Positions 43,348 through 53,561 of a stretch of 64,000 bases of DNA are shown here, piece by piece. Within the stretch, counting starts at the first letter, position 1, and each line of letters begins with the position of its first letter. The notes under the pieces were generated by a model that saw only the letters and a program-made list of their open reading frames with translations, was not told where the DNA came from and did not search any database. Both the position numbers and the translations under genes were made by a program. This DNA is from Nonomuraea sp. SYSU D8015 (GTDB lineage Bacteria > Actinomycetota > Actinomycetes > Streptosporangiales > Streptosporangiaceae), in NCBI RefSeq assembly GCF_008065375.1, contig NZ_VJYI01000033.1:29705-93704 (forward strand), given 5' to 3'.

Positions 43348-46300
43348 ATGCGGATGGAGTTGCTGGGACCGGTCCGGGCCTGTGCCGACGATGGCACACC
43401 GATCGAGGTCGGCGGCGTCATGGTCCGAGCGCTGCTGGCCCGGCTGGCTCTGGCCGAGGGCGAGATGGTGCCGGTCGACGCACTCGTTGACGGCCTGTGG
43501 GGCGAGCATCCGCGCGGGGGCACCGTCAACGCACTGCATGGGCTGGTGCATCGGCTGCGCAAAGCTCTGGGCGAGGCCATCGATGACAAGGAGGTCGTGG
43601 AGAGGGCGGCCGGCGGGTACCGCCTGCACGTACGCGCCGAGGACGTCGACGCCTGTCGGTTCGAGGAGAAGGCGAAGCGGGGCGGTCGCGAACTGGCCGC
43701 GGGTGACGTGCGGCGAGCGGCCTCGCTGCTGGACGAGGCGCTGGCGCTGTGGAGGGGAGACGCGCTGGCCGACGTGCGTGACACCCCCTTCGCCGCCACG
43801 GCCGGCGCGCGGCTGAACGAGCTACGGGTCGCGGCCATGGAAGACCGTTTCGAGGCGGAGCTGCGACTGGGCCACCACGACGAGATCCTGGCCGATATGG
43901 CGGCGATGGCCGCCGGTCACCCGCTGCGCGAACGGCTGGCCGGATTACGCATGCGAGCGTTGCATGCGGCAGGCCGCCAGTCCGACGCGCTGGCCGTGTT
44001 CGACCAGGTCCGCGGCACCCTCGCCGAGGAACTGGGCGTCGACCCCTCCGAGGACCTCCGCGAGACGTACCTCGCCGTACTGCGGGGTGAGCGGGAGTAC
44101 CCCCAGGCGCGACAGGCTCGGCCGCACGCAGTGCCAGGACATCTGCCCGCCCAGCTGACCAGCTTCGTCGGCAGGCAGGAGGAGCTGAGGTTGCTGGCCG
44201 GGTTGCTGGAGTCCTCCCGGCTGGTCACCGTCGTGGGCCCCGGAGGAGTGGGCAAGACCCGGCTGGCGGTGGAGGCCGTGAGCCGGCATCGGGTCCATCA
44301 GCGAGGCCGGGCCTGGCTGGTCTCCCTGACCGCGGTGAACACGGCCGACGGGCTGGTGGAGGCGGTACTGAGCACGATCAGCCTCGCCGGAGCCCAGCCG
44401 GCCGGCACGCTACTGGAGCGGGTGGTCAACCTGCTCGCCGGTGGTGAAGGCGTGCTGGTTCTGGACAACTGCGAACAGATCTCCGGAGCCGTCGCGGAGT
44501 TCGCCGGGCAGTTGCTGGAGCGCCAGCCGGGCCTGACCATCCTGGCCACGAGCCGGGAACCGCTGGACGTCATTGGTGAGGCGCTGTGCCGCCTGGGACC
44601 CCTCGGCCTCCCCCCGGCGCACGCGGATCGCGATCGTGCCTCCGCATCGGCCGCGGTGCGGCTGTTCCTCGACCGGGCGGGAGCCGTACACCCCGGCTTC
44701 GCACTGGACGCGTCGACCGCGCGGCCGGTCGTGGACATCGTGCGCCGGCTGGACGGGCTGCCGCTCGCCCTGGAACTGGCCGCGGCACGCCTGCGGACCA
44801 TGAGCGCCGAGCAGATCGCCCGGCGGCTGGATGACCGCTTCCGGCTGCTCAGCACCGGTAACCGGACCGCCCAGCCCCGCCAGCAGACGCTGCATGCGGT
44901 CATTGAGTGGAGCTGGGATCTCCTCACCTCACAAGAGCGCACACTGGCCGCCCGGATATCGATATTCCCGGCGCGGACGGGTATCGCTGTGATCGAAGCG
45001 GTCTGCGCAGATGAGACGGTTCCCGCGGACGAGGTCGTCTACCTCCTGGACTCCCTGGTCGACAAATCCATCGTGGAGCGGGCCGGCGACGGCTACCGGA
45101 TGCTGGAAACCATCCGGGCACACGCGGCGGACAAGCTCCGACTCGCAGAAGAGACCGACGCCGTCCTGCGCGGGCTCACCCGGTACTTCGCGGACCTGGC
45201 CGACGAACACGAGCCGCTGCTGCGCTCGGACAAGCAGGCGGAGTCGCTGCGGCTGTTCCAGGCCGAGTACGACAACCTGATGTACGCCCTGCAAACGGCC
45301 ATCGACGGAGACGACGCCGAGACCGCGGCCCGGATGCTCGGACCGCTGTACTGGTACTGGGTCATGCTCCGCTACGACGCCCGGGCCGAGACCTACATCG
45401 CCAAGGTCACCGAGTTCGGCGACGCGCTGCCCGCGGACGCCCGCGCCGCGTTCACCGCGATCCACCTGGTGGGCGTCGAGGGCGGGCCGATCACTGACCA
45501 CGAGCGGCTCCGCGCGCTCATCGGCGACTGCGCGCGCACGGGCGCGCTGCGCCGCTATCCGATGCTCCTGACGATAGTGCTGGTGATGGCGGCGATACTC
45601 GGGCTGGACGAGCTGCTCGATCAAGAGATCGCCCGGGTGCGCAGCGGCCCGGACCGCTGGGCGATCGCCTGCACCTTCATGATCGAAGCCATGCGCCATC
45701 GCGAACAGGGCGACCGGGAGAGCTCCGCGACCGCGATGACCACGGCACTGCGCCTGTTCGAGGAGACGGGCGATCGGTGGTGGACGGCGAAGGCGCTGTA
45801 CGGCCTGGCCCAGATCCACGCCATCGCCGGAGACCACGACCAGGCGATCACCGCCTACGAGCACAGCCTCGCGATCGCCACCGACCTCGGCTCGCAGGAC
45901 GAGGTCTCCACCCGGCTCGGGCTCGCCACGGAACGCATGCGCGCCGGTGACCTGGCCGGCGCGAAGCGCGACATCGACACCGCCGAAGGAGCGGCCCGGC
46001 GGCGTGGCCAGCCGGCGCTGGAGATCGAGGTGCTCGGCGTCCAGGCAGAACTGCACCGCCGCTCCGGAGAGGTCGAACGCGCCGATCAAGCGCTCGACAG
46101 GATGCAGGCGCTCCTGCGCAAGCTGCCCCAGTCGGCGGAGGCCATCGACCCTCGGCTGCTCCTCGCTCGGGTAGCCAACCTCCTCACCGCTGGCGACGCC
46201 GTACGCGCCCGCGAACTGATGCCCCGCGCTGTCGAGGCGGCGCAGGCGATCATGGATGCCCCCTTGGCTGCTCAACTCCTGGCCAGGCTACTGTGGCTGG

Positions 46301-46506
46301 AGGGCGATCCGGCAGGCGCGGCCACCGCGCTCGGCCTGAGTCAGGCCATCCGCGGCGCCTTCGACCACGGCGACACCGAACTGCGCTGCCTCTCGGAGAT
46401 GCTCGCGGAGTCGCTCGGCCGTACCGACTACGACAGCGCCTATGAACGGGGCGCCGACCTGACCCCACACGAGGCCACCGACCGTCTGACGAAGCTACGT
46501 GTATAA
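43348..46506 (+). CDS. AfsR/SARP-type regulator with NB-ARC and TPR domains
   Basis: 1052 residues: an OmpR-like winged helix (residues 1-90), the BTAD domain (~95-240), an NB-ARC/AAA ATPase (Walker A GPGGVGKTR near residue 300, Walker B VLVLDNCEQIS) and C-terminal TPR helices. Such regulators integrate signals to switch on secondary metabolism or nearby operons. It is divergent from the serine hydrolase/DUF4097 genes across 142 bp and is their likely regulator. The ATG at 43348 is used; a TTG lies two codons upstream. Confidence 0.92.
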   Translation: MRMELLGPVRACADDGTPIEVGGVMVRALLARLALAEGEMVPVDALVDGLWGEHPRGGTVNALHGLVHRLRKALGEAIDDKEVVERAAGGYRLHVRAEDVDACRFEEKAKRGGRELAAGDVRRAASLLDEALALWRGDALADVRDTPFAATAGARLNELRVAAMEDRFEAELRLGHHDEILADMAAMAAGHPLRERLAGLRMRALHAAGRQSDALAVFDQVRGTLAEELGVDPSEDLRETYLAVLRGEREYPQARQARPHAVPGHLPAQLTSFVGRQEELRLLAGLLESSRLVTVVGPGGVGKTRLAVEAVSRHRVHQRGRAWLVSLTAVNTADGLVEAVLSTISLAGAQPAGTLLERVVNLLAGGEGVLVLDNCEQISGAVAEFAGQLLERQPGLTILATSREPLDVIGEALCRLGPLGLPPAHADRDRASASAAVRLFLDRAGAVHPGFALDASTARPVVDIVRRLDGLPLALELAAARLRTMSAEQIARRLDDRFRLLSTGNRTAQPRQQTLHAVIEWSWDLLTSQERTLAARISIFPARTGIAVIEAVCADETVPADEVVYLLDSLVDKSIVERAGDGYRMLETIRAHAADKLRLAEETDAVLRGLTRYFADLADEHEPLLRSDKQAESLRLFQAEYDNLMYALQTAIDGDDAETAARMLGPLYWYWVMLRYDARAETYIAKVTEFGDALPADARAAFTAIHLVGVEGGPITDHERLRALIGDCARTGALRRYPMLLTIVLVMAAILGLDELLDQEIARVRSGPDRWAIACTFMIEAMRHREQGDRESSATAMTTALRLFEETGDRWWTAKALYGLAQIHAIAGDHDQAITAYEHSLAIATDLGSQDEVSTRLGLATERMRAGDLAGAKRDIDTAEGAARRRGQPALEIEVLGVQAELHRRSGEVERADQALDRMQALLRKLPQSAEAIDPRLLLARVANLLTAGDAVRARELMPRAVEAAQAIMDAPLAAQLLARLLWLEGDPAGAATALGLSQAIRGAFDHGDTELRCLSEMLAESLGRTDYDSAYERGADLTPHEATDRLTKLRV

Positions 46507-46723
46507 GTCCAGGGTGGCAGGGGGGCAGGCCAAGTACGAGGAAAGAGCAATGTGTCGCACAGGTCGGCGAAGTTCGGCAGCACCCAGTGGGTCTCCGTCT
46601 GCTCGTCCATCGCCTGTCTCCGTGCGATCACACAGCTCACCAGGAGCGGGAACTCACGTGGGTTCGGCATCTCAACGCCTGTTCGCCACGTGCGTTCAGC
46701 ACGCTGAATGTCGCGAGGGAGTG
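46507..46723. other. Spacer with a remnant reading frame
   Basis: On the minus strand a frame reads ARRQAMDEQTETHWVLPNFA then DLCDTLLFPRTWPAPL before stopping in the 3' region of the AfsR gene. It looks protein-like, but the family was not recognised. About 35 bp here (46520-46555) resemble 38815-38850, next to the clipped LacZ gene, suggesting a shared mobile-element end. Confidence 0.35.
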
Positions 46724-47080
46724 TCAGCGGAGGGCGGCTTCGAGCGCGTCCGGCAGGGCGGTGTCGGTGATGACCAGTTCGTCGCCCAGGTTGAGGATGC
46801 GCACCTCGCCGTGATCGAGTTCGAGCCGGAGGCCGATCTCCGTCTCGATCCGGTGGTCGACGATGACCTGGCCGTACTCGTCCATGTCATAGGAGTCGTG
46901 TGGTTGATCGAGCGTCAGCTCGAGCGAGGCGTCGGGGGCGGTGTGGAAGCGGACCGGGCCGAGATCGCTCAGGTGCAACCACATGTGCACCAGTGAGGCT
47001 TGGTCGCCGCTAGGGTGGGTGTGCCAGGACACCGTTACCTGGAGCAGCCTTCGGCTGACGAACTCATCCGCGGAGATCAC
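46724..47080 (-). CDS. Hypothetical protein
   Basis: A 118-residue acidic protein from the GTG at 47080 (VISADEFVSRRLLQVTVSWH; DEYGQVIVDHRIETEIGLRL; LGDELVITDTALPDALEAAL). The regular pattern and codon use look genuine, but no family is recognised. The open frame upstream continues into an integrase fragment, so the true start and promoter may have been lost. Confidence 0.5.
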   Translation of the reverse strand: MISADEFVSRRLLQVTVSWHTHPSGDQASLVHMWLHLSDLGPVRFHTAPDASLELTLDQPHDSYDMDEYGQVIVDHRIETEIGLRLELDHGEVRILNLGDELVITDTALPDALEAALR

Positions 47081-47099
47081 GACGCCTATGGTGTCACGG

Positions 47100-47290
47100 T
47101 GGTTCGGGCGCTTCCGCGGCGGTCTGCCCAGGTGGCGGGCGGCGTTGGCGTAGCGGATGGCGGTCTTGTCATCGATGCCGAACACGGTGGCCAGATGCAG
47201 GGGATCGGGGCCGCGAGTCAGAGCCTCTTCGAGTTGGCGGTCGATGCGAAGGCGCCCCAGGGTGGCGGTCAGACCCCTGACGGCGCTTGA
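47100..47290 (-). mobile_element. Tyrosine recombinase (integrase), C-terminal scrap
   Basis: The minus strand reads VRGLTATLGRLRIDRQLEEA then LTRGPDPLHLATVFGIDDKT and AIRYANAARHL. This matches the C-terminal tail found in a common actinobacterial integrase group after the catalytic domain. The catalytic part is absent. It forms the junction upstream of the truncated sugar-binding protein gene. Confidence 0.6.
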
Positions 47291-47412
47291 CGGGTGAGCT
47301 CGTCGAGAGGGCGAGGGTGACCGCCGATGGAAGTTTTCGACGCCTTCACCGAAGGAAGCCGGTGACCAGCAAGGAGGGATGGCGAGCGTTCGTTCGCCGA
47401 GCAAGCGAGGCA

Positions 47413-48173
47413 ACCGTCCCCACGCTCGCGCTGAACAACGGCAAGGTCCAGTTCCAGCCCATGCAGGAAAAATGGCGTGAGGGACTGCGCTACGTCGCCT
47501 CGCTGTACAAGGAAGGGCTCATCGACCCGGGCGCCTTCATTCAGAACCGGGACGCGCTGAAGGCCAAGGGCGACAACGCCGACGCGGTGATCGTCGGAGC
47601 GGCGACCATGCTGCACCCGGCGATCCTGGTCACCCTGGGCCAGAAGGACAAGCGAGACGAGGACTACGACGCGGTGCCGCCGCTGACCGGTCCCGACGGG
47701 GTCGCCTACACCTCCTACCGCCCGGCCAGTACTCCCGGCGCCACGTTCGTCCTGACGAACAAGGCCACCGAGCAGGACCAGATCGCGGCCATCAAGATGC
47801 TCGACTACATCTTCACCGACGGGGGGCATCTGCAGGGAGAGTTCGGGAAGGAGGGCGTGAACTGGAAGAAGCCGGACTCCGGCGACGTGGCGCTCAACAA
47901 GGACCTGAAGCCGCTGTTCAAGGTGATCCCCGCCGACCCGGATGCGCCGCCGTCCAATACTGGAACCTCTGGCTCGGCACCGACGTGGCCGGCGAGGCGG
48001 CGACCCTGCAGACCAACATCCAGAACTACGTGACCCAGTCCAATTTGGAGTTCGTGACCGGCAAGAAGAACATCGACAGCGACCAGGACTGGGCCGCCTA
48101 CCTGGAGGGCCTCAACGGTCTCGGCCTGCAGCGGTACCTGCAGATCCAGCAGCAGGCCTACGACGCCCAGTAA
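47413..48173 (+). pseudogene. Extracellular sugar-binding protein, truncated and frameshifted
   Basis: The C-terminal half of an LplA/YtcQ-type ABC solute-binding protein (TLALNNGKVQFQPMQEKWRE; LYKEGLIDPGAFIQNRDALK; DGGHLQGEFGKEGVNWKKPD). The frame then slips near 47955, and the end is recovered in the next frame (YWNLWLGTDVAGEAATLQTN to QQQAYDAQ, stop 48171-48173). The lipoprotein signal and N-terminal lobe are missing, replaced by the integrase scrap. It sat upstream of the GH95 gene in a glycan-uptake operon; no permease genes remain. A 15-16 bp imperfect tandem repeat spans its stop (48160-48190). Confidence 0.8.
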
Positions 48174-48214
48174 TCACGACGCCCAGCAATACGACGCACT
48201 TCCAAGGAAACGAC

Positions 48215-50551
48215 ATGGACGAACGCCACCGCATCCGGCTGGCCGCGCCCGCCGCCGTCTTTCACGACGCCTTCCTGCTGGGGAACGGCAGCTTGGGGGC
48301 GACGGTGTACGGGCGAGCCGGGGTCGAGCGCGTCGACCTCAACCTCGACACCGTCTGGTCAGGCGGTCCGTCGGCCTCGGAGACGAGCGCTCCCGCCGGG
48401 AGCCTGCTTCCCGAGTTGCGGCGGGCGATCCGCGAGCGCGATCACCTGCGAGCGGACGAGCTCGCCCGTTCCCTGCAGGGATCCGGCTACACCCAGTCCT
48501 ATCAGCCGCTCGGGTGGCTGGAGTGGGAGTACGCCCCTGACAGGCAGCTCGACGGCTACATCCGCGAGCTCGATCTGGCCGAGGCGATCGCGAGCACGGC
48601 CTACGGGCCGGTCCGGGTGGAGAGCTTCGTCTCGGCACCCGATGGGGTCCTCGTGATGTCGGTCACGGGCGGCGACGAGGTCACGCTGCCCGCGTTCGTC
48701 TCCGAGCATCCGACCGTGGAGGTCGCGCAGCGGGAGGCGCATGGCGTCCGGTGGCTGGTGGCCACCGGACGGGCGCCCGCGCACGTGCTGCCGAACTATG
48801 TGGACCGGGAGCCCGCCGTCGTCTATGCGGCCGACGAATCCGGCGGAACGGAAACAGTTCCGGCCGGTATGGGATTCGCCGTCGTCGTGGCGGTGCATCG
48901 GGCCGCTCCCGGCGAGGTCCGGCTCATCGCGGCCGCGGCGAGCGGGTTCCGAGGCTTCGACCGGCGCCCCAGCGCGGAACCTCGATCGATCGCCGCCGAG
49001 GCTGAGCAACGGGTCGCGCGAGCTCTGTCCATCGAGACGTCGAAGCTGCGGGCGCGGCATCGCGAGGATTACCGCGGTTACTTCGATCGGGTCGATCTGG
49101 ACTTGTCGGCCTCAGGGCCCGAGACGGCCGGGGCCGAGCTCTTCTTCCACCTCGGCCGGTATTTGCTGATCTCGAGCTCCCGGCCGGGCACGCAGGCGGC
49201 CAACCTTCAGGGCATCTGGAACCTCGACGTCCGTCCTGGTTGGAGCTGCAACTACACCACCAACATCAATCTTCAGATGAACTACTGGGCGGCGGAGTCG
49301 ACCGGCCTGCAGGAGCTGCACGAGCCGCTGTTCCGGCTGACGCGTGAGCTCGTCGAGAGCGGGGCGCCGACTGCCACCCGGTGCTACGCGGCCCGCGGCT
49401 CGGTGGTCCACCACAACACCGACATCTGGCGGTTCTCGACGCCGGTGCACGGCGATCCCCAGTGGGCCAACTGGCCCTCAGGGCTCCTGTGGCTGTCGGC
49501 CCACCTCTGGGACCACCTCGACTACGGGGCCGACGACGCGTTCGCCGTGGAGATCGCCCTGCCCGTCTTCCGATCGGTGGCGCGATTCGCGCTGGACATG
49601 CTGGTTCCGGACGAGCGGGGCGAGCTCGTGATGAGCCCCTCGACCTCGCCCGAGCACCACTTCCTCGTCGGTGCGTCGGCCTACGCGGCCGTGTCCGAGG
49701 GTTCGGCGATGGACCAGGAGCTGGTGCGGGAGACGCTGTCGCGGTATGTCAGCCTGGCCCAGCGCTTCGCCTCGGAGGACGACGACGCCGAGCTGGCCGT
49801 GCGGGCGCGGGCAGCGCTGGCGAACCTACGCGACGTCGCCATCGGTTCGACCGGCGAGCTGCTCGAATGGTACGACGAACGTCCCCCGCGCGAACCCGGC
49901 CACCGCCACCTGTCCCACCTGTACGGCCTGTATCCGGGCACCCGCATCACCGAAGCCGCCACGCCCGCTCACTTCGCGGCGGCACGCCGGGCACTGCGTC
50001 ACCGGTTGGAGCACGGCAGCGGCTATACCGGGTGGAGCCAGGCGTGGATCCTCTGCCTGGCCGCCCGCCTGCGTGACGCCGAACTCGCCGAGCAGGCGAT
50101 CGCGGTCCTGCTCGGCGAGCTGAGCTCGCAGTCGCTGCTCGATCTGCACCCGCACGACGACTGGCCCGGCGGCAACATCTTCCAGATCGACGGCAACCTG
50201 GGCGCGGTCGCCGGCATGACCGAGCTCCTCGTGCAGAGCCACGAGGGCGCCATCAGCCTGCTCAAAGCTTTGCCCACGAGCTGGCCCGCCGGATCCGTGC
50301 GAGGCGTGCGCTGCCGCGGCGGACACCAGATCGACCTCGCCTGGCGAGCGGGAACACTGGTGAGCGCGGACATCACGGTCGGCCGGCCCGGCGAAGTGGT
50401 CATCGACATACCCGGCGACACCCCGCCCCTGAACGTCGTCGACGAAAACGGCACCAGAGTGCCTCATGTCGAGGTCGGCGGAGCGATTCCCGGACGCCTC
50501 CGCCTGTCCTGGAACGGCGTGGCCAAACGTCGTTACACGGCCCGCGCCTGA
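48215..50551 (+). CDS. GH95 alpha-L-fucosidase (1,2-alpha-L-fucosidase family)
   Basis: 778 residues with the GH95 layout: an N-terminal beta region (AFLLGNGSLGATVYGRAGVE), then an (alpha/alpha)6 barrel with NLQGIWN (~330), TNINLQMNYW (~348; the Asn residues that assist catalysis), SPSTSPEHH with the general-acid Glu (~478) and FQIDGNLG with the catalytic Asp (~656). It has no signal peptide, so acts on imported oligosaccharides (fucosides, or related L-galactosides from plant glycans). AAGGAAA precedes the ATG. It follows the dead binding-protein gene by 41 bp. Confidence 0.92.
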   Translation: MDERHRIRLAAPAAVFHDAFLLGNGSLGATVYGRAGVERVDLNLDTVWSGGPSASETSAPAGSLLPELRRAIRERDHLRADELARSLQGSGYTQSYQPLGWLEWEYAPDRQLDGYIRELDLAEAIASTAYGPVRVESFVSAPDGVLVMSVTGGDEVTLPAFVSEHPTVEVAQREAHGVRWLVATGRAPAHVLPNYVDREPAVVYAADESGGTETVPAGMGFAVVVAVHRAAPGEVRLIAAAASGFRGFDRRPSAEPRSIAAEAEQRVARALSIETSKLRARHREDYRGYFDRVDLDLSASGPETAGAELFFHLGRYLLISSSRPGTQAANLQGIWNLDVRPGWSCNYTTNINLQMNYWAAESTGLQELHEPLFRLTRELVESGAPTATRCYAARGSVVHHNTDIWRFSTPVHGDPQWANWPSGLLWLSAHLWDHLDYGADDAFAVEIALPVFRSVARFALDMLVPDERGELVMSPSTSPEHHFLVGASAYAAVSEGSAMDQELVRETLSRYVSLAQRFASEDDDAELAVRARAALANLRDVAIGSTGELLEWYDERPPREPGHRHLSHLYGLYPGTRITEAATPAHFAAARRALRHRLEHGSGYTGWSQAWILCLAARLRDAELAEQAIAVLLGELSSQSLLDLHPHDDWPGGNIFQIDGNLGAVAGMTELLVQSHEGAISLLKALPTSWPAGSVRGVRCRGGHQIDLAWRAGTLVSADITVGRPGEVVIDIPGDTPPLNVVDENGTRVPHVEVGGAIPGRLRLSWNGVAKRRYTARA

Positions 50552-50601
50552 GCGGATCGACAGCCCGATCGGCACGCTCCACCCCCCGAAGGAGACTTTC
50601 C

Positions 50602-52388
50602 ATGACCGACCCGCAAGGCACCGGGCTGAGCCGGCGCACGTTACTCCAGGCCGCGGGCACCACCGCCGCCGCGTACTCGTTGATCGGCACGATGACCGGC
50701 AGCGCGAGAGCGGATGACCGGCCCGAGGCCGCCGACCGGCTGGTGGTCTACCCCATCCCGGCCGGTGTCCCGACCAACGCGAGCTTCTCCGTCAAGGCCC
50801 GCACGCCGAACGGCCAGTGGACGCCGGTACCCGTCTACCGCGCCCAGGTGAAGATCATCAACGAGAAGACGGGTGGTGGAATCGTCAAGAATTCCTCGGT
50901 CGCCACCTTCGACTTCAGCGGCACCGTGGAGGTCGCGGTCACCTCGTCCAAGGGCGCCATCGGCAACGCGCGGATCCGTCCTCTGTCGTACGCCACCCAG
51001 TACGCGGTGGACGGCGACACGGTGAGCTTCACCCTCACCGACCCGCGCAACCTCTCCATCGAGATCGACGGAGAGATCTTCGACAACCTGCAGCTGCACG
51101 CCAACCCGATCGAATCGCAGCGGCCCGAGCCCGACGACCCCGACGTCATCTACTTCGGCCCCGGTCTCCACACGGTCAGCGGCGGCGTGGTGACGGTGCC
51201 CAGCGGCAAGACGGTCTACCTGGCCGGTGGCGCCGTGGTGAAGGCCCGGGTGGAGTTCAACGGGGTCGAGAACGCCCGGCTGCTCGGCCGGGGCGTGCTG
51301 TGGAACTCGGAGTACGCCGGCGCCCTCGTGGCCTTCTCCCACAACATCGAGATCGACGGCATCATGGTGCTCAATCCGCGCGCCGGCTACTCCGTCACGG
51401 TCGGCCAGTCCAAGCAGGTCGCCATCCGCAACCTCCACCACTACAGCGCCGGCCAGTGGGGCGACGGCATCGACGTGTTCTGCAGCGAGGACGTGCTGAT
51501 CGAGGGCGTCTACCTGCGAACGTCCGACGACTGCATCGCCATCTACGGCCACCGCTCCAACTACTACGGCGACGTGCGGAACGTCGTCGTCCGCAACTCC
51601 ACACTCTGGGCCGACGTCGCACACCCGGTGAACATCGCCACGCACGGCAACACCGACAAGCCGGAGATCATCGAGAACCTGGTCTTCAGCGACATCGACG
51701 TTCTCGACCACCGGGAGCCACAGATCGGTTACCAGGGCTGCTTCTCGCTCAACCCGGGCGACAGCAACCTGCTCCGCAACGTCCGCATCCAGGACGTCCG
51801 GGTGGAGGACTTCCGCTGGGGCCAGCTCATCAACATGAAGGTGATGTACAACGCCAAGTACAACACGTCCGTCGGCCGGGGCATCGACGGAGTGTACGTC
51901 CGGAACCTGAAGTACGACGGCACCCGCGCCAATATGTCGATCATCGTCGGCTACGACGCCGACCATGCCGTCAAAACGTCACCTTCCAGAACCTGGCGAT
52001 CAACGGCACGGTCATCGCCAACACGATGAGGAAGCCTGGCTGGTACCTGGAATCGGACACGGTCCCGATGTTCGTCAACGAGCACGTGCATAATCTGAGG
52101 TTCCTGGACGCCGCCACGCCCGCGGCCGCCGTCGCGCCGCAGATCACCAGCCCGGGCGAGGCCACGGCCACCGCCCGGCAGGTCTTCAACCACCTGATCA
52201 CCGCGACCGCGCTGCCGACGTCGTTCAACGCCGAGGGCCTGCCGAAGGGCCTCACGGTGGACATGAACACCGGTCTGGTCTCCGGAGCTCCGCAGGTCCC
52301 CGGCACCTACACGATCACCGTCTCGGCTACGAACAACGTGGGCACGGCGACCAAGTCTCTCACCGTCACCGTCGGACACCCCGCCTGA
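50602..52388 (+). pseudogene. Tat-exported GH28/pectin-lyase-fold protein with one frameshift
   Basis: It starts with a Tat leader (SRRTLLQAAGTTAAAYSLIG), then a beta-sandwich and a right-handed parallel beta-helix of the polygalacturonase type (HYSAGQWGDGIDVFCSEDVL; YLRTSDDCIAIYGHRSNYYG, with Asp residues placed as in GH28). Near 51972 one base is missing and the frame stops at 52029; the next frame continues exactly (NVTFQNLAINGTVIANTMRK) to a putative Ig-like tail (GLPKGLTVDMNTGLVSGAPQ) ending at 52388. Apart from this lesion the gene is complete, so a sequencing error is possible. Confidence 0.8.
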
Positions 52389-52559
52389 GTACCGCGGCGA
52401 AGCGTTCGATGCGCATCGGCTGGAGCGCCCCCACCGCTCGGGTTGACGTCACCAGAGGAAAAGTAACTCTCAGTAATCGGTAGGCCTTGCGCCCGGCCGA
52501 TGTGGAGCCCTCCCCGGGTGAGAGCGGCTCACTGCTCCAGCATGGCAGGTGCTCGGCGA

Positions 52560-52867
52560 GCCGGCCGGGGATATCGATGGTCACCGGCTGATCGGCGGCC
52601 ACCCGCTCCTGGTCCTCGATGTGGGCGGGATCCTCCAGGAACTGCTTGACGTCGTCGGGCAGTTCGCGGGCACCGGCGGCATCGAGGACCCGGCGGATCG
52701 TTCGGGGGCAACGCCGTGCTCACGAGCGAGCGCCTTCACAGCGGCCCTTTCGCGGTACGCGGTGACGGCTGCTTGCGCCTTGCGCGGGTCAAGGGCGGCC
52801 GGGCGCCGAGCACCTTGCCGGCGGCGGCCGCGGCTGCCGCGCCTTCGCGCGTGTTCTCCGAAATCAT
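52560..52867 (-). mobile_element. Serine recombinase/resolvase, C-terminal remnant
   Basis: The minus strand begins MISENTREGAAAAAAAGKVL, the helix that follows the catalytic domain of resolvase/invertase proteins. After a frame change it gives AAVKALAREHGVAPRTIRRV then LDAAGARELP, the DNA-binding HTH of the family. The catalytic serine domain is missing. It lies between the pectinase-fold gene and a dead integrase. Confidence 0.6.
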
Positions 52868-52965
52868 GTCCCGCTAGGCGAAATTGGGCATGGCGTGCGG
52901 GATCAGCAGGGTAGGCAGAGAACCGGAACTTTGGCGACCTTGACAGATGAGTGCCGGTCGGCGGT

Positions 52966-53450
52966 CATTCGTCGGTGATGATGTTGTGGGCGGCGGTCGC
53001 CGAGAGTCGTCCTCCTTTCCGGTCGAGGAACAGGGCTGGGCTGTCAGCGCCGGGCCAATCGGCCCGATCGTCCAGCCACTCCTGTAAGGCATGTCGCAGC
53101 GGGGGATGGGCACCTGGCGGACCTTCTCGCCCTTGCCGAGGATTCGCAGGGCGCCCTTGCGGGCGGACAGGCGCACGTCATCGACGTCTAGGGTGACGAG
53201 TTCGCTGATGCGGGTGCCTGCGTAGTAGGGCACCAGTGCTACGGCCCGGTCGCGGTTGCAAGCCAGCCTCGAACCGCTCGCAGGAAGCGTCGAGCGATCC
53301 GCTCGGTCAGCACCCGGGGTGCGGTGGTGGGGAGTTCGGCGCGTTTGGCCACGGCCAGCAAGTGCGCGCGATAGTCGCGGACCGCCCAGTCGCGGGCGGT
53401 CGCGTCGGTCAACGGCTCGCCGTCGGTGTCGGCGTCTGCCCGACCGGCTC
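52966..53450 (-). mobile_element. Tyrosine recombinase (XerC/D-like), broken
   Basis: The core-binding N-terminus (EPLTDATARDWAVRDYRAHL) is followed, after a deletion, by the first half of the catalytic domain (DRAVALVPYYAGTRISELVT with the catalytic Arg; RKGALRILGKGEKVRQVPIP) and, after a frameshift, by EWLDDRADWPGADSPALFLD and SATAAHNIITDE. The HxxR and Tyr end is missing. The IS1182 element is inserted at its 5' end. Confidence 0.75.
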
Positions 53451-53472
53451 CTTGACTCTGTCGGGAATCTTG
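53451..53472 (+). repeat. IS1182 left terminal inverted repeat
   Basis: Begins CTTGACTCTGTCGGG and ends ATCTTG; one mismatch to the reverse complement of 54897-54918. Confidence 0.85.
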
Positions 53473-53561
53473 AAACATCCGGCATGTCCCGAGGGGCGAC
53501 TGATCAGTAACTGTGAGGCTTCTGGGGTCGGCGAAGTCGGCCATTCCCCCGAGGTGATGAG

